From NCBI GenBank assembly GCA_007449985.2, contig VIIQ02000611.1, positions 62,001-126,000 of the forward strand: a DNA stretch of 64,000 nt. Direction: 5' to 3'. Under the pieces are notes generated by a model. It worked only from the letters and a program-made list of their open reading frames with translations. It was not told the DNA's origin and searched no databases. This stretch comes from Desmodesmus armatus. Lineage: Eukaryota > Chlorophyta > Chlorophyceae > Sphaeropleales > Scenedesmaceae. The position numbers and the translations under genes were made by a program. Every line of letters begins with the position of its first letter. Within the stretch, counting starts at the first letter, position 1. Shown in pieces: positions 57,197-64,000 of this stretch.

Positions 57197-60112
57197 CCTG
57201 CCGCTGCTTTGTGAACTTTGTTGTGCGTAAGTAGAAAGCGAAAGTGCGACTACTTGCGGATGGCGTTGCTTTCGGTGTCAGCCCACAGAATACCAAGGGT
57301 CGCGTGCAAAATGACAACAGCTAAAGGAAGCGAGTTTTGCAGGGTCGCTGGGAGCCTTTCTGCTTGGAAAGAAGGCAGGTGTCATGTGCCTCAACCCAAC
57401 GCTGGAACCAACTTAGTTGGGCAGGGGTCCCGGCCCCAGCACCAGCACAGCTTGGGGGCATGCCACAGCACATGATGTGCAGGCAAGCCATGAGGAGTGC
57501 TCACTTAGTTATGCAGTTCAGCTGTCACAAGGGTGCATCCCAAGGCCTTGCAGTCTATGAACTGCTTGCACTGCAGTACGCATTTGTCTGACGCACACAC
57601 AGCCTGTCAGCACAGGTGCACAGTGACTGCAAGCTGCCTGCTTCTGAGTCTACACAGACCCTGGTGGCCTGCTTGAGCAGCCTCCCCCCCCCCAAAAAAA
57701 AAACCACCACCACCACCACCACCACCCACACCCCTTGAGCGCGCCCCCGCCCTCCCCAAACACACCCACCCACCAGCACGCTTGCTTGACAACCAATAGT
57801 GCCGACTACAGTGCATCAAGCGTAAGGAAATGCTCATCTATGCAATTCGTGTTTCCCCATGTCGACCTGGAGCCCGTGACACCCCTAGCCCCCTGCACCC
57901 CCCCCCCCCCCCACGGCCGCCCCCCGCCCCCGCCGTGCCATGGATAGGGGCATACGCATACACCAGCAATGGCATAGGCACACACACCAGGTTATGTCTA
58001 GGGCGCTTTGCTTGGCAGGATACCTGTCAAAATGAGCTTGTTGAGGTGAAGCAGCGCCACCGTGTGGGGAGTCCATTATTACTACCACTAAACTTTAGGC
58101 TGGGTAAGGCTGGTTCAGGCTGGGTAAGGGCAGTGCTTGACCGTCCTTTCGGGAGCCAGACCTGGCCTTTGAGGTTGGTGACACTGAAGGAAGGAAAAAA
58201 ATTGCGTTAGCACTGCTTGTGGTCAGCTGGGTGGGATCGCCTGTTAACAGGCGATAAGATAAGATCGATAAGATAACCCCTAAACGTTGTGGGGTTCGGC
58301 CCTGCTATTGGGGTTCGGCCCTGCTAGTCCCCAATGGCGGCTCGATTCTGCCAGCACTGTGCCATGCAGCCAGTTCACGATGCAGTTGGTGTTGCTGATT
58401 GCAACAGGGAGTGGGTGCTGGGTTGCACTCAGATCCTTGCTCCACACAACCTGGCTGCCACCTTGTGCCCAAAAGACTTGGAATGATGCAAGACGGCCAG
58501 GAACATCCTTGAACCCTGCTTTCATGCGCTGTCCCCTCCCCTGAGAGTGGTCAGCGCGTGCCACACCCATCAGTGGCCACTGCCCCACCATCTGTACACT
58601 GCTGATTTGGCACGTCAACTTGACGGTTGATGCACTTTGCAAGAGCCCTTCACTGCCCACCTGGGCACTGCAGCTGAAAGGAGCTGCCAGTAGCTTGCAG
58701 CCAACGGCTACTAGCTAAACTAACTAACTAGCTTTGAAAGCCATTCCTGGTGTCACTGACTTGGCAAGCTAGCAGCTTTCATAAGGCGGCTGGAAGCTGC
58801 TGAACATTAAATTGGCCCACCACAGCTTGCGTTGTCGCAAAACCTATCAAGCAGTGTTGCAGGAATGGCAGTGCCTGGAATCTGCATTTCTCAAGTTTTT
58901 TTGTGTGTTATTGAGATCAATTTGGGTTTTCACAAATTCACACAGATTGCGACCTGCTGGGCCAGCTGAAGGCAAAGCTCGATAGCAGTTCTGACTTGCA
59001 AGCACACTGCCCTGAGCTAAAAGGTATGTGTCGCAATCGACTCATTGGAACGCATGGCAGCTGCCGCAGGCCCTGCTGAGCATTGATCACAGATGATGCT
59101 GCTGCTGACGCACATGATGATCCGACTTGTCCACCCACACATTGTTTACAAGCAGTCCATTGGTAAATTCACACTGACAGCCACAGAGCATGCAGTGTAT
59201 CTGTTGAAAGGGACCACCCAGCATTGGGCTGCTGCAAATAAAGAAAGCCACGACCACCGCCCCACCCCCCGCTCTCTCCACCCCCACCCCCTGAGCCTCT
59301 CACCACTCGCCCTCAGGGCGATGCAGTGACCACGCGGCCTGGCCCCGTTATACCACCCCCGCAAACCGCACAGGCGGTTGTAGGGAAGGCTGGGGCAGTA
59401 GCCACAGTAAGGTCTTCTGGGAGGCGATCGACTCCTAAGGTGTCTAGGGCCAGGCAGACTGCCGAGCCTGCCGCACAGTGCTGCGCGCCTGCTGTTTGTC
59501 ATGCAGCAGGGCGCAGCACAATCCAGGGGCGGCAAACAGCCTGAATCTAAAGCTGATAGAAGAGTAAGCAGCACACACACAGGAGTATGCCACTAGATGG
59601 CTGACTGGCAGGTCACTTCAGCTCAGGCACAAAGTGACAACAGCCAGACAGCCACACAGCACCCCAGCAGCCGACTACAGCACTGTGACTGCAGCACAAT
59701 TGCAAAGAGCGCCTACCAGCGAGGGAAGAAAGCATTTGAAAGTACTGCCTACTCCGCTGATCACAGCAGGCTGCAATGGCGCACCCGCTTGCTGCAGCAG
59801 TAGGCCACACTGATCAGCGTGATCACAATAGACAACCGCACGATTGCTTGCTGCCGACGTAACAAAGGCATCACACGACACCCACGCTATAGAAAACCAA
59901 CCTCGCTCTCGGACGAATCAAATAATCCAATGCCTCGCCCATAGCCTCGCGTTGAAGTACACATGCTGCGTTCGTTGGACTGCTGCGCGCAGTGAAATCA
60001 AGACAGAAACCGACCGCCAAACCCACACACACGCCACACAAAGTCCCATCCCAAGCACGCCACATCAACAAGCGCACATACGCTCGCATACGCTCACGCA
60101 CTCGCGCGCAGC
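57197..60112. other. Intergenic region between NOP58 and the RRM gene
   Basis: Nearly 3 kb without a recognisable gene. It contains the presumed NOP58 promoter on the left and RRM-gene 3' UTR on the right. Notable are C/ACC-rich tracts at 57690-57730 and 57897-57945, GATAAGATAAGATCGATAAGATA near 58251-58275, and a doubled GGGGTTCGGCCCTGCTA at 58291-58327. A - strand TGTAA at 59146-59150 could be a distal poly(A) signal for the RRM gene. Confidence 0.5.
58251..58327. repeat. Short tandem repeats (GATAA-type and 17 bp doublet)
   Basis: GATAAGATAAGATCGATAAG followed within 20 bp by two exact copies of GGGGTTCGGCCCTGCTA. No function assigned. Confidence 0.7.
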
Positions 60113-62602
60113 TTAGCTAGTTGCGGCAGGCGTTCCTGCCTGCTCGCCCGCGGTGGGATTGAGGTTGTCAGGCAGTTTGACCGCCTCTGCACCGCTCTCA
60201 TTCTTTGACTGCTGCTGCTTCCGAGCAGCTCGAGAGCTGCCGGCCTGGGCCTCTGATGCGGCCTTGCTGCTGCTGGCCCCCTGCTGTGGCTGTGTACTGC
60301 TGTAACCGTACTGCGAGGAGGACTGCTGCTGGCGCTGCACGCCGGGGACCACACTGGGCACGGTCTGCTGCTGCATGGGGTAGCCCATCGCGCCATACTG
60401 CATAGGGAAGCCGCCCATCATCATGCCTGGGTACCCATAAGGCATGTAGCCTGTGTAGCCCATAGGCATGTAGCCTTGGATTCACAATTTCAAACAGCAG
60501 CAGACGCACGGTGATTGAAAGCAGTGCAAGCGGCAGCGGCAGTGTCAGTGAGAGCTCATGCTGCTTTGAGGCACGGTGTCTCTCGTAATACTGGTCCCAT
60601 ACGCTACCTAGAGGCCTTTGACATACTCAAGGCGTGCTTGCCTGTTTCCCGCAGGCATCAAACAACGCGCACAGCCCCTGCCGAGCTCACAGACTACACC
60701 CTGTTTCAGGTTTCCATACCACGCCCTGTCCTCCCGCCTGGGCGCACAGCACCTTCAGCAACACATACAGACATGCCACATGTCCATTGCGCACAGCCCT
60801 GCAGCCCCACCCCCTCCCTCCCTCCCCACCTGGGTGCATAGCCCAACCGTAGTCACCAGGGTACCGCCCACCAGGCATCATGCCGCGAGGTGGGTAACCA
60901 TAGCCCATGCCGCGCCCAGCCATGGCCGCCATGCCAGCCGTGCCCCTGCCCACAGGGCCTGAGCCCTTGGGTGTTGCTGCCTTGACCTCCACGCGCTTGC
61001 CGTTGAGCTCCTGCATGCTGCCCGCTTCAAAGACCGCTGCCACGGAGGACTCCTCGGCAAAGGTGATGAACCTGCACGGGAATGGTGTGAGCCATGGGTA
61101 ATCAGCATGTGTAAGACACTTGACTTGATGACAACCAATGCAGTCCTAGTGACAGTCAGAAACAGTGTGTAGGGATCCATGTGCTGAGGGGGTTGTGTAG
61201 GGTTGGTGTGGCGAAGGTGTTGAACTTGCGTGGGAGTGGTGGTGCGCAACGGGCGGTGGTGCGCGATGGGTGGTCAGCATGTGTGTGTAAAGTTTGTGTG
61301 ATCAGGTGGTGGATTGAGGTTTGTGTGGCAAGGAGTGTCCACAGCAAGACACACCAGGACACTCGGTAGATCGCTGCAATAAGGCACGGATGCCGTGTGA
61401 CACATCACACACGTGGGACAACAGCGCCTCTATACGGATGGGCAGCCATCTCTATCAGCGCTTAGTGAGCTGCTGCTGTTGCTGCTATCACCCGCACTGC
61501 TTTTCGTGCTGCTGCCAAGGGCCGTAACCACGCTGCGCGCGCCAAGCAAAGCAGACCGCACCCATTGCTGAAAGTCAGTGTGGCTGCCCCCCTGCCCCCA
61601 CCTCCCACGAAGTAACCCCGTCCCGCATGCGCTCACCCAAAACCGCGAGAACGACCGCTTGTGTGGTCCACCATGATCTGAGCCTCAACAACCTTGCCAA
61701 ACCCTTCAAAGTGCTGCCGGAAGCTCTCTGCGCATGGACCAGCAGCAGCAGCACACAGGCAGGAATGCAGAAAGAGTCAGCACATACAAGGACTCAGCCT
61801 AGAGTTGATGTTGATGCGTGCTGCGGACAGTCTACTGCTGCGCCCACGATTGCTGCCCACTGCTGCTGCACAGCTGGCCCAACCCCCTGGCGTGCTGTCA
61901 GAGCCATATTGCCCTTCACACTCAATTGTGCGGCGGGGTGGTGCAGACGTTCAGTGCAAAACGTATGTATGCCATTAGCTGCTGCTGCACCTTGTTGCTC
62001 GGCACGCCCTGCATAGACTGCACAGCTGCTACTGCTGCTGTTCAAGATAAGATGGAGTGTGAATGGATCCAGTCAGGGGTGGCTTCAGTTCTGCTGCTGC
62101 GGCCACAGCCATTACTGCTGCTGCTGCCGCCGCCGCTGCTGCTTCTGCTTCTGCTGCTGCTGCTGAGCTGGTCCTCACCCTCTGTGGTCTCAGGTGCCAG
62201 TCCCCCAACAAAGATCTTTTTGCTTTTGGGACTGCTGTGCTCGCCATGGGGCAAGCTGGGCTTGGCATCAATCTGCGCGGACACACAGGCACACACACGG
62301 ACAGGCATAACCCTTAAACTGCGTGATGCACACACACGCGCAGCAGATGTGGACCATATTCATGCACCAATTCCACTAAGGCTGTTGGCTGCAGAGCTTG
62401 CCACACCCTGACTTCAAATACATGCTTGGCTGCTGTGCTGCTGGTCGTGCAAGCCTCTGAAGCCAGTAGCTGAGTAAATTTGGTCCACCAGGGCACTGCC
62501 AAGGCCAGTCCGCGTGCATCACCACTGGCTGCTGCTGCTGCTGCTGTCACGTTGCTCGTCCCATAGCTGTCTCTGCACATGCGTGCTAACTGCAGCACCT
62601 GC

Positions 62603-62651
<49 letters not shown>

Positions 62652-63294
62652 CAGTTCTTCTTAGTAGTGCAATTACTGCTTACCGTCCTGCCATCCAACA
62701 CGTGCACATCCTGGAACGCCCTGTCTGCTGCCTCCTGCTCCTTGAACGTGACAAAGCCAAAACCACGGGGCTTGTCCGTCACCCTGTCCTTCATAACGAT
62801 CTGGTAAGCAGACAACAGCAGCACACAGACCTCGACTGCTGCTGCCAGCACAGCAGGGGGTTTCCTGCAGCCACACCTGACTCAGGCCGTTCAAACCGGC
62901 ACAGCAGCCGGAAAGCTGGTGCTGGGGCACTTACCACCTCAATCAGCTCTCCATATTTGCTGAAGTGCTCTTGGATGGTCTCTGCAGGTGTAAACAAGGG
63001 CGCTGTGAGTGTTGGGTGGGCCTGGTGACACCTTCACTGACTTGACTGTGAGGTGACTGTAGCTTACCCTCCGTGGTGGTCCAGGACAGCCCTCCCAGGA
63101 ACAGCTTATTGCTTGCACTACACGACAAAGCAGCATTGGCAGCGGTCAGCGCGATCCTGCAGGAACCGCGAACGGCTGTCTGTGCGGAGCCCCCCTCCCG
63201 GGGCCTAAGATGCCTCCTGCAGGGTGGAAACCCACCCAGCGGCTGTGGTTGTGGCACGTTTGGTATCATCTTGGCGCGTCGCCTCTTCTGCCAT
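60113..63294 (-). CDS. Two-RRM RNA-binding protein, musashi/hnRNP A-B type
   Basis: Eight exons: ATG at 63292-63294 to GG/GTGGGT donor, 63068-63117, 62935-62981, 62684-62800, 62179-62272, 61637-61727, 60830-61071, 60113-60474. Total 1062 nt (353 aa), all phases consistent and uninterrupted. RRM1: RNP2 KLFLGGLSW and RNP1 KPRGFGFVTF. RRM2: RNP2 KIFVGGLAPETTE and RNP1 RSRGFGFITF. The linker resembles musashi/DAZAP1 (VLDGRT, then SPKSKKIFVGG). The C-terminal part is low-complexity with GYGYPPRG, GYTGYMPYGYPGMMMGGF and Gln/Ser stretches, likely disordered. Such proteins bind single-stranded RNA and act in mRNA splicing, stability or translation; the specific role is unknown. The start was chosen because phase 2 joins exactly to the ASNKLFLGG exon. 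Confidence 0.92.
61205..61292 (-). repeat. Acceptor-side truncated copy of the RRM2 RNP1 exon
   Basis: On the - strand, a segment like the intron end and exon start at 61040-61125 (GTTCATCACCTTTGCC in the real exon, GTTCAACACCTTCGCC-like here) recurs about 150 bp upstream, with shared intron text (CACACATGCTGA.CA.CC). Only the first ~15 coding bases are retained. Confidence 0.65.
62605..62652. repeat. CTG/CAG repeat in RRM-gene intron
   Basis: About 15 CTG units (CAG in the gene sense) located 30 bp inside the intron after exon 62684-62800. Confidence 0.92.
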
Positions 63295-64000
63295 GCTCTT
63301 TTGGCAGGCAGTGACGAACTAGAACTGAGGAGTTGACCTCTTAGATTACTGCATTCCTGCCGCCAGAGACCTTGGACGACAGCAAGATGCGATCAATGTG
63401 CCTCACTGACAAGGAGCGTGCTCGGAGAGGAGACGGGTCGTTGAACTGGTTGAATGTGTTGCGAGGAGGAGAGGTCTGATCGCGGCCCTTTCAGACCCCA
63501 AGCCTATCATTTCTGATAGACTGACGTCGGTGTATTGCGTGGCCTGTCCTGATGCACTCAACCCGGATTGCCGGCAAAGTCACTCTTTCAACGTTGTTCG
63601 ATTTTGACGGTCGCCCAATACTTTTAAAGAACAGGTAAGGCTGACCTTCAAAAGCCCTTACACTTCGCTCAATGCACCTGCACAGCTGCTGACTCCACAC
63701 ACCCGCCCGCGATCTACAGTAGTCTGGAGTCTCTCTTGTCCTGAAGGCGACAGAGGCTTCTGAATTGTAAATCATCCATCCAAGTATATACGTGGCCTTG
63801 CACCCAGCAAGCCTATTTCCCACACAATTGTGCTGATTATGAACTGCACCCAAGTGCACAGCTGGGTGGAAAGTCTTATCCAGCAGTAGCTGAAGGCTCA
63901 GGTCTCAGTGCTGCTAGCCCAAAGCTTTTGAAAATGAGTTGTATGAATATTGTAGCTTAGCCAGCAGTGCCACCAGCGAAGCACACCTGGGCACAGCTGC
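63295..64000. other. Upstream region of the RRM gene, no gene recognised
   Basis: Presumed promoter and 5' flank of the - strand RRM gene. The 122-codon open frame at 63491-63859 (-) has no family resemblance. Confidence 0.5.

Noticed and set aside
58280..58660. 126-codon open frame on the - strand in the NOP58-RRM intergenic region
   Set aside because: No motif, no splice partners and no similarity to known families that I recognise.
1..64000. tRNA, rRNA or snoRNA genes
   Set aside because: I looked for tRNA-like cloverleaf signatures and rRNA blocks, and for snoRNA boxes in NOP58 introns; nothing convincing. A covariance-model search would be decisive.

Overview
The window looks like nuclear DNA of a green alga, probably a chlorophycean (Chlamydomonadales or Sphaeropleales; no species is claimed). 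The reasons are intron-dense genes with GT-AG introns, CAG/CTG microsatellites everywhere with Gln/Ala-rich proteins, TGTAA-type polyadenylation motifs, and a DIRS-type retroelement. All genes were assembled by hand from conserved exons, with splice phases checked where stated.

Layout. (1) 1-12.34 kb, + strand: 3' part of a DDX55/Spb4-type DEAD-box RNA helicase gene (ribosome biogenesis), its introns full of partial copies of its own exons. (2) 12.56-14.94 kb: tandem satellite of about 170 bp units. (3) 16.24-28.26 kb and 36.9-43.34 kb: two arms of a large inverted duplication. Each arm holds a secreted Cys-rich, disintegrin-like gene and the 3' end of a J-domain gene. The left arm is interrupted by a DIRS-like retroelement (about 21.82-26.45 kb). 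(4) 27.38-35.82 kb, - strand: a 14-exon gene for a J-domain protein with one fibronectin III domain and a Gln/Ala/Tyr-rich tail. (5) 44.04-50.92 kb, + strand: HEATR6-like HEAT-repeat protein. (6) 52.05-57.20 kb, - strand: complete NOP58 (13 exons, 506 aa). (7) 60.11-63.29 kb, - strand: complete two-RRM musashi/hnRNP-type protein (8 exons, 353 aa).

NOP58 (box C/D snoRNP core) and the DDX55/Spb4 helicase both serve nucleolar ribosome assembly. The other genes have no evident shared pathway.

The most unusual feature is a recurrent kind of local duplication. Complete exons are preceded by truncated copies made of intron end, 3' splice site and the first part of the exon, or followed by truncated copies made of the last part of the exon, 5' splice site and intron start. 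It affects nearly every exon of the helicase gene, reaching 22 copies of one exon edge arranged in a ~520 bp three-part higher-order repeat. It recurs as single events in the HEATR6, NOP58, RRM and J-protein genes. Several single-base frame breaks, mostly in or beside homopolymer runs, interrupt the helicase, J-protein and HEATR6 genes, while NOP58 and the RRM gene are clean. Consensus errors and real decay cannot be separated from this sequence alone.
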